A stretch of 64,000 nucleotides of DNA from Cyathus striatus. Its lineage: Eukaryota > Basidiomycota > Agaricomycetes > Agaricales > Nidulariaceae. Of this stretch, positions 1 through 12,278 are shown piece after piece. A program made the translations under genes and the position numbers. The notes beneath the pieces are model-generated. The model did no database searches. It was given only the letters and a program-made list of their open reading frames with translations, and had not been told where the DNA came from. How positions within the stretch are numbered: the stretch's first letter is position 1; each line of letters begins with the position of its first letter. The DNA lies in assembly GCA_025738555.1 (NCBI GenBank), contig JAOVFP010000005.1, forward strand, positions 5,456,001 to 5,520,000, given 5' to 3'.

Positions 1-105
1 CTTGTTTGCCGTTTGAAAGCTGACCCATTGGTTGAGGAGGCTTTGGAGGAAGGGGATGGTTAAGTGGTTGGAGTAACGGAGGAACTAAATTAGGTGAGTA
101 TATTT

Positions 106-2892
106 CTATGATTCATCAACTTTCAATGACATACGAGATGATGATGTTGCTGTGGTTGAAGTGGGAGATGTTTCCGGTGGAGGCGTACAGTGAACTGATT
201 TTTCTCTTTCCCTGAGCCGTGCGCGCTTCATATCCCACCTAGACATCTTCGATAGTGATTCACTACTGCTACTTGGTGCAGGAGTTGGGGACAATCTTGC
301 AGTGTTGGTAACGGTTTCAATTAGTTTATTATCAAATAGATCCGTTTTCGATTGGTCGGTGGATAAGTCTATCGAAACCTTCCTTTAGTGTTAAACAAAC
401 GGAAATTGACACAAACTTACTGTAATGTCCCGGTGGTTCTAATGGATTCCGGTGTAGATGCGCATATCCGGATAATGGAACATCAGATAAAGCGGAAGGC
501 TTTTCCATGGGAATGGGGGTATTTCTTTTCCAACTTTTCGCCATTTCACTGGTGGAGGAGGGGGTGAAGAAGGAATGGGGGGTACAGGATCGACAGGTGA
601 AGGCGGAGGAGAAATTGAAGGAGAAATTGGAATCGGCACCATAGGGTGAAATGTTGGATCTGCAATGGGAGCGTCACGCCTCCAATCAACCGATGAACCA
701 GCTAAGCGCACGGATGAACAAATCCGGTGAAAAGCAGATAATGAGTAGCAACATACCGACAGATGTATAATTGGATGGAAAATTAGAAAGGGAACTTGAC
801 CCTGGTGATGGAGCGAGCATATTATCAGATGTAAATGGTGCGGAAGACGATGATTTACAATGTTTCACTTTGGTGACTGTCGAATTTGTGGATTGAGTGC
901 CTTGCGCGTTACCATCCTTTAGAACAGCGGAGATCAGAGCGGTAGGGCCTTTCGGGGGCCCGCGCACTCGTGTGGCGGACCATCCATTTCCAACAACAAC
1001 GGGCTTGCATGCTTGCATAAACGCTCTTGGCCCAATAGGGGGAAGCTTATTTAACCCCGCCGTTGCTGAGGGTCTAATACCTAGTGGATTTGAAGAGGGG
1101 CCCGAAGGAATATATGCAAGAGATCGAGGGTCAGGCGGCGGAGAAGAGGCCTTTATTTCATCTGGAGGAATGGACTTGCGCTGAGAAGGGTCGGAAAGAG
1201 CTCCATGAGAAAGCAACCATCTGGGACCTGTAGGAACACTTGGTGTCTGTAAAGTAGAGGAGAACTTGCTGCTAGGAGTAGTGCTTTGTAGCTCTTCTGA
1301 CTTGCGTTTCCGCAGAACCGTCACATGTGAGGAAGTAACATAGGATGATCGGGGAAGGTGACTATTGTTAGAGACAGAATGCTACATGAATGGTGAGAAT
1401 CCGTGGAAAAATCTGTAAGGTGAAAGTACCTGTGGTGTGTCTACTTTCTCGTATATTTTCATAGTCGCTTCTCCTCCGTCTCTGGTGATTCCATCGGTGA
1501 AAGACTCAGAACTATAGAGATGAGATGCAGATGAATTAACTTTTATATGCGAATCACCGATTTCCTGTCCATTAGAAACAGGTTTAGACATCTCCGGGCT
1601 ATTATCAGTTGAATCTCTGGATGTGGTAATAAATTTATCATCTTTATGATCTAAAGATGGGGAGGCTGGAACAGAAGGTGAAGGAGGACGACTCCAGTAA
1701 ACTTCGCCGTCAAAATAGGGAGATATACTTCTTTGCACGGTAGATTCCTGTAAATAATGAACAACATGCCTGCCGAGCAACTTATGAATATACATACGAC
1801 AGCTTCGGTTGGTTTTCCTACAACCAAAGTACTCGCATCGTGTGCGTCGTTTGTCTGTATATCCATCGAGACAAATGTGGATGCTTGAATAGCCCAAGAC
1901 AAATGCGAGGCCAGTGGAGAATCTACTTGCACTGCAGCAGAAACAGAAGATGGTTCTACTTGTATAAGCTGAGATACGGTATTGACTTCAGTTTGCGCTG
2001 AGCTTGAAGCCAATATGTTCTCAGTCTGAGCTGAGGATGAAGTCGATTGATTCTCTGTCTGCACGGAACAGGACAGTGAAACGTTCTCCGTTTGCATCGA
2101 TGTAGATACTGCGTTATTCTCTGTCTGTACAAAACTGGCAATAGAGTTGTTCTCCGTTTGGACCGAAGAGGAGACAGAACGATTCTCCGTTTGCATCGAA
2201 GAAGAAATGGTGTTGTTTTCAGTTTGTATGAAAGAAGAAACCAAATTGTTTACGGTTTGAGTCGAAGATGAGACAGTATTTTGATATTCAGTTTGTGTAG
2301 AGGTTGACGCACACCGATTCTCAACTTGTACAGCAGCAGATGCATGTTCAGATTCTGCCTGAACACCGGCGCAGAGGTAAGTCGGAAGAGCTATAGCACG
2401 CTGAGTACAGACAAGGGAAAGCATATTAAAACAGAACTCACGGAGTGATGGTACAACGTCTTCCGCCCTTTTCGTCCAATCTCTACGCAGCTTTGGGGGA
2501 ATAATTGCCTCTGACAATGGTATATAGTTCTTCTCTTCTTCGTCCGCAACTTGAGTCTCGTCCTCTTCATCGGTCTCTGGTTGGGCATCCAAAATATCTC
2601 CTTCCAAAACGATAGGCTGGTCCATAAAGCGATCATCTTCCGAAGCAACGGTAAGTAATATCTCTTTTCCCGGTTTGACTTCAATTCTTTTAGCGGCAAA
2701 TAAGCTAAACTGGATTACATTTTGAGATGTTGCTTCTCCATTTGTGCGTTCGGATGAAACGACGCGCTTTAGAACGACATGAGCTTTTTGAGTCGAACCA
2801 TGAGGTCGAAAACGCAAGGTTCCCAAGTTAACACCAAGAACAGATGCTACAGAGGCAGCTATGCCCCCGTTCGTATGTCTCGACCCGTTCAT
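106..2892 (-). CDS. Unrecognised 843-residue protein with a tandem QT-motif array (possible LC8/Dyn2-binding scaffold)
   Basis: I do not recognise the family. Six exons (2892-1798, 1747-1430, 1381-757, 701-550, 499-421, 368-106) join through five GT-AG introns of 48-55 bp into one open frame of 843 codons plus a stop; the sum divides by three, which supports the model. Residues 1 to about 110 look like a folded domain and are followed by an acidic stretch. Residues about 175-330 are roughly 13 units of 11 residues, each with a core such as SSVQTEN, SFIQTEN, STQTE or VQVD. This core matches the known LC8/Dyn2 ligand consensus (x-[TVI]-Q-[TV]-[DE]). The C-terminal half is Ser/Pro-rich and probably disordered, ending in a short basic segment. 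The start is the MNGSRH methionine at 2892; a more upstream start in frame is possible. Function is inferred only: a multivalent dynein-light-chain scaffold, as in yeast Nup159. Confidence 0.75.
1903..2370 (-). repeat. Coding minisatellite: about 13 copies of a 33-bp unit encoding Q-T/V motifs
   Basis: Within the preceding gene, an 11-residue unit repeats almost without a gap; one unit is 12 residues long. Invariant positions are Gln followed by Thr (Val in the outer copies), then usually Glu-Asn, with Ser-rich linkers. The outer copies are more diverged than the central ones, as expected for repeat expansion from the centre. Third codon positions vary between units while the Gln-Thr core stays, which suggests selection on protein sequence rather than recent DNA slippage. 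Confidence 0.85.
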
Positions 2893-3429
2893 TGGAATAA
2901 AATCCAATGGCGGATAAGGTGCGCAGCAAGCTATACAAGACGGAGAAAGTATTCGATAGAAAGGTGAAATTAAGAGACTTGGATCTACAATTATACACTT
3001 ACAAGTTACAGGAATGCTGGAGACACGCACGTGACAAGAAAGGACGGTGCCGTACGGCGCGCTTAAAGCGCGTTTACGTTAAGCGGTGAGTACTTGAATT
3101 GGACCATCTTCGCACGGTCACCGAGTTCGGAGTGGCAGACTTTCTTTAGCTTGATTGATGTTTCTTGAAAGTTTTGTCACAATTTATATGGAAAGGCAGA
3201 GACTTCGTATATTTTCGACGCGTTTTCTGAAAGAATTTACAATTGAATTTCATATGCAACGTAAGGGAACTTAAAAGCAATTAAAAAGTTATAAAGTACA
3301 ACATTGTCAACGACTCGGATTGGCATCTACAAACTCAGTAGTACTTATTTCAGGCAAATTTAAGGACAATTCGAATGGAACGTTACGCGTCGAGAATTTG
3401 ACTTGGAAATCTAATTATGTATATGTACA
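2893..3429. other. Intergenic region, no gene seen
   Basis: This is the upstream region of the QT-repeat gene and the downstream end of the decayed AhpD-like copy. Short open frames here overlap the first exon of the repeat gene in other frames and show no protein-like pattern. I see no clear TATA box or repeat. Confidence 0.6.
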
Positions 3430-4400
3430 TATAGCATGACATCAGGCACTTCATTTTCCCATTGTTTACCAACACTTTTAATAACCTCTACAGCAATTTC
3501 TCTAACTGCCTTCACTTCTTCAAACGAGGCACCTAGTCTTTGGGCTCCATTAAGATGCCATCCAGTTTGTAATGGGTGTCTGCAGCAATTAGCGAAGCAA
3601 CAATTGTATATGATGTTTCCATTGGAGAAAGGATTTCAGCGAAGCCAAAGACTAGGCCATATACCGTAGATGTAAGTGCTCCTGTTTAAGACTGAAATAA
3701 ATAGGTTGAAATGGAAAAGAGGTTACTGCAGTGGTAGTGATATAGCACTAACCTAAGTCAGGATATATTGTGTCAAGAAAATTATGTGTGGATTCTGCGC
3801 TCTCTCCGTATATTGAGTTAAATAAGTCAACCCCAATCTTATCGCAATGCTCAAGGGATATGTGGAAGTCCCTAGACAGATTTATCGATAAATATGCGCA
3901 TGATAACAGAAACATAAATGAAACTATACCTAAGTGGCCCACTCTCACGAAAGTCTTCTGGCATAACCTCATTAAGGGCCGCTACGCTATTGATGGTCTA
4001 CATATAATTAGATACCAAATAACTCGTACAGACTTCAAGTTACGTTAAATATATGCGTACCTTTGAATAACCACTAAAGATTCCAGATCTGAATATAGCT
4101 TCTCGCAACTTCTTTGCCAGCAATCTTTGATTTTCCACGGATTCATTTCGCGCTTTCATCCTCTGCCAGACGTAATTAAAAATGAATGACACTCCTTCAG
4201 GCCTGTTACTGGCACTGTATGCTACTGCGGCAATTATATACCACGGGTTCGAGGTTCGATAGTTCTGGATTGAAGTTAGTGAAGGAAGAAGGGGACGAAA
4301 TAACTACATTACCCAGAGAAACTTGAATACTGGAGTCGGTTTGGTGACCCGGATAAAGTCTCTGTATATGTTCCAGAAAAGTGGATGTTATAATTGACAT
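3430..4400 (-). pseudogene. Decayed second copy of the AhpD-like gene
   Basis: This is a paralogue of the intact gene at 4863-5839, with the same order of blocks and the same intron positions, here with ordinary GT donors. Two lesions break it. A 7-bp tandem duplication (positions 4246-4252 and 4253-4259) shifts the frame just after the first intron. One base is missing from a G run on the + strand at 3574-3576 relative to the intact copy, where the run is one longer; this shifts the frame in the last exon and brings a stop soon after. The stop codon of the intact gene is also not conserved, and a Y-G-H-T motif reads F-G-F-A here. The 7-bp duplication is unlikely to be a sequencing artefact. 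Some transcription or a shortened protein cannot be excluded. Confidence 0.75.
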
Positions 4401-4862
4401 ATTTAGAGAGGTTGGAACTTGAACTAGGGACAACCAAACGTGAGTACGATGAAAACCGTCGAGAAAAGACAGACGAAGGCAAAAATAAGAACGTTATAAG
4501 GATATGGGTGTCGACACCTCACTTCTACATATTAGTACAAAGTACCTTAATTGACCTGAAGTTGGAAAGCTTAAGTATAAGCCTAGGATCACAAATTTAC
4601 ATGATCCAGCCTTAGTGAAATGGCAATGATTTTCTTGAGTTACCATTGTAGACTTCATCTAGTGATATATAGTACTCTTTCCATACCCAAATTTGGCCTA
4701 TTAAAATGGTTGTCAACAACAAAACTGAGCACTAGCTCGGAGGAGAGTATGAATGCTCAAGTGAAGATCACGGTCAAAATGCTTCGTGCTTAGTGATTGC
4801 TGAGTGGTATCCCAAGACGTAGAATGGAAAGTCTAAAGCCACAAGTATGCATTATGCTCTAA
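4401..4862. other. Spacer between the two AhpD-like copies
   Basis: About 460 bp lie between the stop of the intact copy and the start of the decayed copy. Small open frames are present but show no recognisable protein, and I see no repeat or tRNA. It probably holds the old promoter of the downstream copy. Confidence 0.6.
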
Positions 4863-5839
4863 TTATGCTAGAGTGACTTCAGGCACCTCATTTTCCCATT
4901 GTTTACCAATACTTTTAACAACCTCTACTGCGATCTCTCTAACCGCTTTTACTTCTTCAAAAGTAGCACCCAGTCTTTGGGCTCCATTAAGATGCCATCC
5001 AATCTGTAATGGGGTATCTGCAGCAATTAGTGCAGCAACAAGTGTATATGAGGTTTCTACTGGAGAAAGGATTTCAGTGTGACCATAAATTAGTCCGTAA
5101 CCAATTGTGCGGGAAAATGCTCCTGTTCAGCAGTTTGGAATGAATTTACTTTACAGCAATGATGGTACAACACTAACCTAAGTCAGGATATATCGTGTCA
5201 AGCAAATTCTGTGTCGGTTCTGCGGTATTTCCGTATATTGAGTTAAACAAGTCAGCCCCAATTTTATCGTAATGTTCAAGAGACACATGAAAGTCCCTAA
5301 ACAGAATACTCAATAAATATAGCCGCACAAGATAAAAAGTTAAGTAAAGAACATGCCTCAGAGGACCACTCTCACGAAATTCTTCTGGCATAACCTCGTG
5401 AAGGGCTGCTAAACTATTGATGGCCTATAAATAAGATAATTGCAAATCAGATAGAAACGGGCTATAAGTAAACACATCAAGTAAGTATATATAAGTATAC
5501 CTTTGAGTAACCACTGATCAATCCAGATTTGAGTATTGCCTCGCGTAGTTTTCTTGCTAGTAATCTTTGATCTTCAACGGATTCATTCTGTACTTTCAGT
5601 TCCTGCCAAACGTAATTGAAAATGGACGGAACTCCTTGAGGCCTGTTGCTGGCACTATATGCCACGGCAGCAATTATATACCATGGGTTCGATAGCGCTG
5701 GATTGTAATCAGAGAATGCAGCAAGAGCCTAGGTGACCAGTGACTGCCTGCCTGAAGAAACCTGAATATTTGAGTTAATCTGACGACTTGGATAAAGATT
5801 CTGGATGTGTTTCAGAAACGTAGATGGTGCGATCGACAT
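4863..5839 (-). CDS. AhpD-like / carboxymuconolactone decarboxylase-fold protein, intact copy
   Basis: Five exons (5839-5752, 5697-5501, 5424-5357, 5296-5178, 5122-4863) give a 243-residue protein. An N-terminal block has NPWYIIAAVAYSASNRP, a middle block has DLFNSIYG, and the C-terminal helical block has YGHTEILSPVETSY and GWHLNGAQRLGA, the pattern I associate with fungal AhpD-like (CMD-fold) proteins. The CxxC redox pair of true AhpD is not visible, so peroxidase activity is doubtful and the function unknown. Two introns (5751-5698 and 5356-5297) begin with GC instead of GT, exactly where the neighbouring paralogue has GT. No alternative GT donor keeps the frame at the first; the second could be retained in frame (60 bp, no stop). 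Family assignment is from memory of motifs and is moderate. Confidence 0.65.
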
Positions 5840-6320
5840 ATTTAAGAATTGTAATAATATAGATGATGAAAATGCTTTGAGAACGTTATACGGAGTTTGT
5901 TCAACCACAGAAGTGTGGTTGCTATAAGGTGTGGAATTCCGAATCTAAATACCTAGGCCCTAGCTTACTTATGTACATAATTCCCACTAACTTTAGTTGG
6001 TAGGGTTATAGGGTCGAGTTCGAAAACTTTTTGGCAGTAATATTGAATGCCGGTACTCCGAAGGGTCGACCACGTTTCCTCGGCATTTTCCTTGTTGCAG
6101 CTTTGTTCGTCCCATTCAGGTGACTTCTGCGTACTTATCCTCGAATTGCACATAAATAAATGAAAGATAAGGGTATTCTAATTTAATCATCAAGTATGAA
6201 GTAATATCTTGTTAATATCAGTACTTATTACTAACTAACAGTCATCTCACCAATTATATTTGAAGTATGCAACATTCTGAAGACTATGACTGACAACGAT
6301 GGACTGTCCGTGATAGTCCA
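5840..6320. other. Intergenic region between AhpD-like and Dicer genes
   Basis: About 480 bp, AT-rich. A 62-codon open frame on the minus strand (5965-6153) has no recognisable motif and no clear splice partner, so I do not call it a gene. I see nothing else. Confidence 0.5.
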
Positions 6321-9300
6321 TCATCTCCAGTCATCAATCAACAGACTGCTCCATGAATACCCATTCCCTGTCGTAACAAGAAGATTATGAACTTCTTCTG
6401 CTTCCGAAACCTCGAGAAAGTCGTCATTCACAACGGAGGCGGAAGTGGATACTGCAGAGACTGTCGGGCTGACATCTGTTGCCCGTGAGCATTCGCAAAA
6501 GCAAGATAGATGCTTATTTGATGACGAATCTCGCAGGACAGCAAGTGCTCGTTCCGCTGCGACGAACTTTGCGACACCGATGCTGGCTGAGACAATAGGC
6601 CCGACCACTACGTGGTCATGAACTAGAATTGAAATCCCATACCGTACAGTAGTTCCCTCCTTCAGAACTTTCCTGTGATTATTTATTAGCATCAATTAAA
6701 AGAAGAAACTAGTACACCTACGAGAATGCCAACTTTGTACATCCAAATGCGCCAACCCATTCCGTCAGCTCGCTCACAGGATCCTTTGCAACCGACGGAC
6801 TTAAAAGCGACAATACATCCTCCATCGCATGCTCTACAACAGCTGCAGCCAACTCATAGTTGTATCCGGAGTCGATCAATACTGCCCCCATAACGCTCTC
6901 AAAAATATCGCTAACGACCTTCGGTGGGTCATATCGCCATCCTTTATTCACAATCTCTGCAGCCGACGTAGATTCTAGAAGAGGTATGTAGGGTTCAATA
7001 GCTGCGCTAAGCTCGACGTTATTAACGAGCAGAACTTTGTGCAGGCGCAGTTTTCGAACAGCTAGCCACGCGAGTGCGGGAGCGCAGATTGCTTTCGTTC
7101 TGGGAAAAGCCAACTGATGCGAAGTAGCATTGGGAAATTTGTCATAAAGGTATTTGACGACCACGAGGTCCAAGAGTGCTTCACGACTTTCAGCACATAA
7201 ACAAGTAAGAATGTTCTACTAGTACTCACCGTCACCAAGAAACTCCAGGCGCTGATAAGACGGTCCGTCTACAGGAGAAGCAAATGAAGGATGTGTCAAA
7301 GCTTCCAATATTATCCTGTTGCTCTTAAAGTTATATCCAAGCTCAATCTGCAAGTCAGAAAACACGCTTGAAATAGAGCCAGTCACACACTGTGGAGCAT
7401 ATCGAAGCGACCATGGCACCACCCCTCCAAATTCCAAATCCATTGCTGTGCCCATCTGCAGAGCCATAGGAATGCCACCAGTATGGAAACTTGCCCCTAA
7501 AAGAGCTTCCATACAGTCCTGTAAGCTACGACGAGGGTAATCTCGCAACGTTCGTCGCGTGGCAGTTGTTGAGTAGCGATCTTCTGGACTGGAAAGAACG
7601 TATCGCCACTTGAAAACGCTCAAAATTTCAGACGTGATAAATTGCTCCAGCCCAATCCTTTTTGCACGAGCAAGAAGATATCGATTCGATATTACTTGTT
7701 TTCGCAGTTTTGTTAGTTGACCTTCATGTCGTGTAGGGTACTTATTGTAAAGATGAACAGTTGTACACAGCTCAAGTACCGCATCCCCGAGTGTTTCAAG
7801 CCGCTGATTGCTGTAATTCGCCGCTACACACGGAAGTGTGAGCGCCTCAATTAAAACATCTTCGTAGACTGAAGGTAAAGAAAGACTCATCCTCGCACGT
7901 TGTATGCGGTACAGGTCGGTAATGCGTCGGCAAAGGACTGGAAGAAGTTCAAAAGTATGGAGTACATCAGCTGACATAGGAATCCAGCGGGAGTATTCAA
8001 GCGGTATGAGGCCACCATTGGGGATGATGATTTCACGAACATCCTCATCCCTTGAGGGGTAAATATTATAAGCACCAAAATCACATCTTGGTAAGATGAT
8101 GGTCTCTAGCATTGGTCCATCGCGAGGTATAAGGGCATCCCTCTTCTTGCGAGTCCATTTGTAAACGAAGAAATTGTAGTATGTATCGAATCCATCCTCT
8201 CGTGATCCAGGAGGGGGCTTGGAGGCTGTAGACATATCATGGCGGAAACAGACAAGCTTTCGGAGACGACCAATTTCATTTATATTGGAGACAAAAATAT
8301 CACCTCTCGGCGCAATATCCCAATTAACGCACCCATTTGGATGTAGAAGCAATATATCTATTGCCTTAAAATCCACTCTACCGTCGGTAGTAAGAGGAAC
8401 AATGTACAAACTTGGAAGGTTGGAATGTGGGCTTCCCGTTATACGATACCAAATCCCAAGGTTGGTGAATTCCTTCATACAATGTCTCTGCTCGGCACTG
8501 AAAGCAAGCTGCTTTCCTGGTTCTGTCTGCAGATATAATCCGAAATGTCTGAGATTAACACAGGGTAACGAAGTCCCAGTAATCAACCCCGCCACGCGCC
8601 TTCCGTCAACCAGAACGTAATGCAGCCATAGCTTAGGTCCCAAAACCCATGGATCGACAACAGATACCGTCATCGTGTTAGGTATGTTTTTCATATCAAC
8701 CTTCCACCCAGACACATCATCTTCATCTGGTGAATCCGTGATAGGCAGCAAGTACTCATCGAACACGTTCAATTCATACAGCCGTTTCACAGCGTGAAAT
8801 GCTGCAGCGCGCTTGGCTTCTTTCTTGGTCCTTTTAAGAGGCCCGTAGTAGCCCAAATCCGAAGGCGGCAAAGGAAGCCCCGCTGGAAGTTCCACTAGAA
8901 CTTCGAAGGTACCCGTATACTTCGGCTTATACACAGGCGTAAAAATATCCCTCGGAATCAGAGAACAAAGGCGTCCAAGCAAATCCAACGAATTGTCATA
9001 TGTTAATATCGCGCCAGTAGAAGGAACGACAAAACGTTCCCGCTCAATGATGTCCATCGGGTCAATATCTTCTTGATCACTTTCTTCGTCCATCGGTTCA
9101 TCAATCACTAAGTGATCCATGTATTTCTGGTAGGCTTGCTTGACTTCAGGTTCTGCGTCCTGGAGAGCTTTGTATCGCGCAAGCTGGGTTATGTCATTTT
9201 CTTGGATCATGATGATGAAAGTCGACGCCTTGTTTCTAGCACGTCCACGAGATTGAACATATCCAACCATGTGCTGTAGTGGATCGTAGCGAACAACGAC

Positions 9301-10923
9301 GTCACATGCCTGTTATTGTATGATACATGGTCAGCAACAACAATTACTGTGCGTGATACAGAAACGTACAGGAAAATCCAACCCTTCTTCTGCGACAGAG
9401 GTGGCAATCACTATCGAGTAGAAGTTAGTATAAATATAGTAAACATTGCTAATAAGTTTCATACATATGTTAACTTTCCCTTCCCGGAACAACTTCACTG
9501 CATCACCCTGAAACAAATCTGTCTTAGATAGTCCATCATTGCCCGCACCCTGCCCAACAAGATACGCTGAACGGACAACTCCGGTAAGCTCAGGTATATA
9601 CGGAAGAACCTTCGAAAGGCATACTGCAACCTGCCGCTGCTCCACAAAAATAATAGCCTGGAAAGTCTCCGAGCGATATGCAAGAAGAATATTTACCAGC
9701 TCTCGAAGTTTAGGAGTACACCACTCCAAGGGCACAGCAATTGGGAGTTCAAGGGGATTTGTCGGACAAACGAAAAAGCTTTCGTAGCCAGAGACGATAT
9801 CTTCGATGTCAGAGAAATCTGCAGGAAGGGTTTTAGCGGCTATGGGGTTAGGTATAATGCTCGCATCCTCCATGTCAACATCTTCGTCCATGGATCTATA
9901 TTCCCGCCGTATCCTGGTAAAGTGGATTTGTAACTCGAGATAAAGGAAAAGAGAGGCACAATAAGGACCCAGATGGTAGTATGTAGAATAGTAACGGGGT
10001 TGAATGTTTATCCAGGGAATGTCTAATAGTTCCCATAGTTCCTTATCGAAACAAGCTAAACATTCATGTAGTGTTGGTGATGGATAGTCGTAGTGTTCGG
10101 GGGGATAGGGATACTCTTTTACGACCTTACATCATCTCGACATTAGCAGCTCATATTGCTACATACATTAGATGTGCTTGCTTACCTCTGTAGGTTTCGG
10201 GGTGTGTTGTTTCAGTTCGTCCACATGTTCACGAACGCCAATGACCTTCGCATCTAGGTTCGCTTCGAGGGTAGCAAGGGAGGTCTGAGGCTCCTTGGGA
10301 TTCCAAATCGGTGACGCAGTCATGCCGAAGATTTTAGGTCTACTGATAGGATTGACATGAAAGTACTCTCGCATGATGCTATTGTAAGGGTGACTTTTCC
10401 TTGCATGATGGCACTCGTCGAATACCATCAAGGATACTTTGTCGATCCGCCACAACGAATGCGTAATTAGATTGAGAAATATCTGAGCTATAGCAGGGAT
10501 ATAGTCAAGTCCAAATATACATATAGGAGAGCTTACGCGTCATAACAAATACATCGCAACTATTGAACTTCTTCTTCCACCCCTTCCGGTCTGTCAGGTC
10601 CATCTCAAGCGCACCATAAAGTTGCATTACACGCAATGAAATTCTGTCTGCAAGAAATGCCGCCTGTTGAGTGACCAAAGTAACTCTTGGAACCAAAAAT
10701 ATAATAGCCTTTCCCTTCGAGGATGGTTGAACGGAAACCCATAGAATTAGCATTCGGCTAATGAGGGTCTTCCCTGAACCAGTGTCGAGAGCTGCAATTA
10801 TATTCCCTGTGGTGTGGTAAACATGCAGAAACCACAACTCTCAAAAGGGGGAAGACCTTTCTGGGCCCGAACAAATATTTCTTCCTGGTACCGCCGTGGT
10901 ACAAGATTCCCAGTGTCAGTCAT
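6321..10923 (-). CDS. Dicer-like ribonuclease III
   Basis: A multi-exon Dicer of roughly 1,300-1,400 residues that cuts double-stranded RNA into small RNAs for RNA interference. From the N-terminus: helicase motif I (LDTGSGKT), the DEAD-like box as DECH, motif III (TAS), a helicase C block ending in motif VI (QSRGRAR), the Dicer dimerisation domain, a weak PAZ-like region, RNase IIIa (RLETLGDAVLE, with QDCMEALLGA) and RNase IIIb (RLEFLGD, with SDIFESVMGA). A degenerate double-stranded-RNA-binding segment closes the protein at WSSLLIDDWR. The metal-binding Glu and Asp residues of both RNase III domains are present, so it should be active. The start is ATG at 10923, leading into the helicase. 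Introns are short; one splits the IIIb signature after GD. It is divergently arranged with the PLP2-like gene about 370 bp away. Confidence 0.93.
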
Positions 10924-11292
10924 CGCGATGAAAAGTTGAACAGTAGTAGGAAGAAACTAAAGCATGCCAAGATTTCATATACAGTATAGCCCGAAGATGT
11001 AGTGTGGATGGTGGTGAAAAGATTGATATATGATATTGAAGTACTGGATGTTATTAGGAGTGTGAGAACTTGGTGAGAGTTCCACCCCCGGGTCCGTTCC
11101 CACAGCGCGCGGAGATTGTTATGTTATCTCCGAACTTTATCGCACTGCAGATGTCGATAAACCGTACAATGTCAAAATACCATTACCTACCGGCTTCCAC
11201 TGCATATTACTTACAAAGGACCACCTGTTTTTCAGCTGAGCTATATATAAAATCCTACGAACATCCGTTGTCGCGCTACTTTACCTCATACA
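10924..11292. promoter_or_regulatory. Divergent promoter region, Dicer / phosducin-like gene
   Basis: A 369-bp gap between two start codons that point away from each other, so it must hold both promoters. A TATATATAA-like stretch lies near 11242, about 50 bp before the phosducin-like start. I see no other defined element. Confidence 0.4.
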
Positions 11293-12278
11293 ATGACCGT
11301 TAACCCAGACGAAGACACCGAATTGTAAGTTCACTACTAAACATAACCACTAAACTCTTACCATCTCAGCAATGATGCACTGCGGAAGCATGGTATCCTC
11401 CCACCTCGACCAAAGACACCACCTACACCATCACCTCCTTCATCACCAACCTTCGAAGAAGCACTAGAGGATTTTGACGAAGCAGAGCTTCTCGAGTTAG
11501 TGGAAGACGCACATGACGAAGAGACTGAACATTTGATTGCTCAGTATCATCAACGACGACTAGACGATGAGAGGAACGAACGAAAGAGAGCACGCTTCGG
11601 AAGAGTGTATCCAATATCGAGGGAGGATTACACGCGAGAGGTAACGGATGCTAGTAAATTTAATGAAGCGGATGATGAGAAGGAAACGGGGACCGGTGTT
11701 GTTTGCTTTCTCTATAAGGACGGGTGTGTTCCATCTTCTTATGATTTAGAGTTAAACGTTAACACATCAACGGTGATCGTCTTCTGTCGTAGAATTCCAC
11801 GGAGTGACAGGGCCTTTACACACATTCGTACTCTAGCAGAACGCTATCCACGAACAAAATTCGTCTCTATAGTCGGAGACAAATGTATTCCGGACCTTCC
11901 AGATTCACGAGTGCCTGTATTCCTTATGTACCGCAAGGGAGAAGTTCGTAACCAGATCTTCGCTTGGGGAGCAGATCGCGAGCGTCGTATTGAAGGCTCG
12001 TTCATTCTCTATCGCGGCGTCCCCTCCAACTCACTGTATTGTAACTTATAGAACTCGAGGCGCTGTTGTTAGTTATGGATATAATAGATCCTCCTGAACA
12101 CAAGCGTGCAGAGGATCGCAGACGGAATAGCGACGACGAAGACGATGATTATGATGATGACGATCGTTCGTCAAACATGCGGTCTGCTGGAGCATTTACG
12201 AATACGAAGAGTCAAAAGAACATCCGCGGTCCTGCTAAAAAGGATGATGCCAATTCTGATTTCGAATTCGACTTGTAA
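11293..12278 (+). CDS. PLP2: Phosducin-like protein, PLP2/PDCL3 type (CCT chaperonin cofactor)
   Basis: Exons 11293-11324, 11370-11723, 11793-11995 and 12052-12278 encode 271 residues. An N-terminal helical, acidic segment is followed by a thioredoxin-like phosducin domain with YPISREDYTREVT, GTGVVCFLYKDG and CIPDLPDSRVPVFLMY, the hallmarks of the PLP2/PDCL3 branch. The C-terminus is a strongly acidic, probably disordered tail. Family members assist the CCT/TRiC chaperonin in folding actin and tubulin; PLP2 is essential in yeast. The third intron (11996-12051) starts with GC: the conserved Ile-Glu-Glu-Leu-Glu join is only in frame if that GC donor is used. It is divergent from the Dicer gene. 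Confidence 0.9.

Noticed and set aside
2418..2458. A GTGAGT...CTCAG pair inside the QT-repeat gene that looks like a 41-bp intron
   Set aside because: Removing it would shift the QT array out of frame, so it is treated as coding.
5965..6153. 62-codon open frame upstream of the AhpD-like gene
   Set aside because: No motif, no splice partner, and composition typical of random intergenic sequence.
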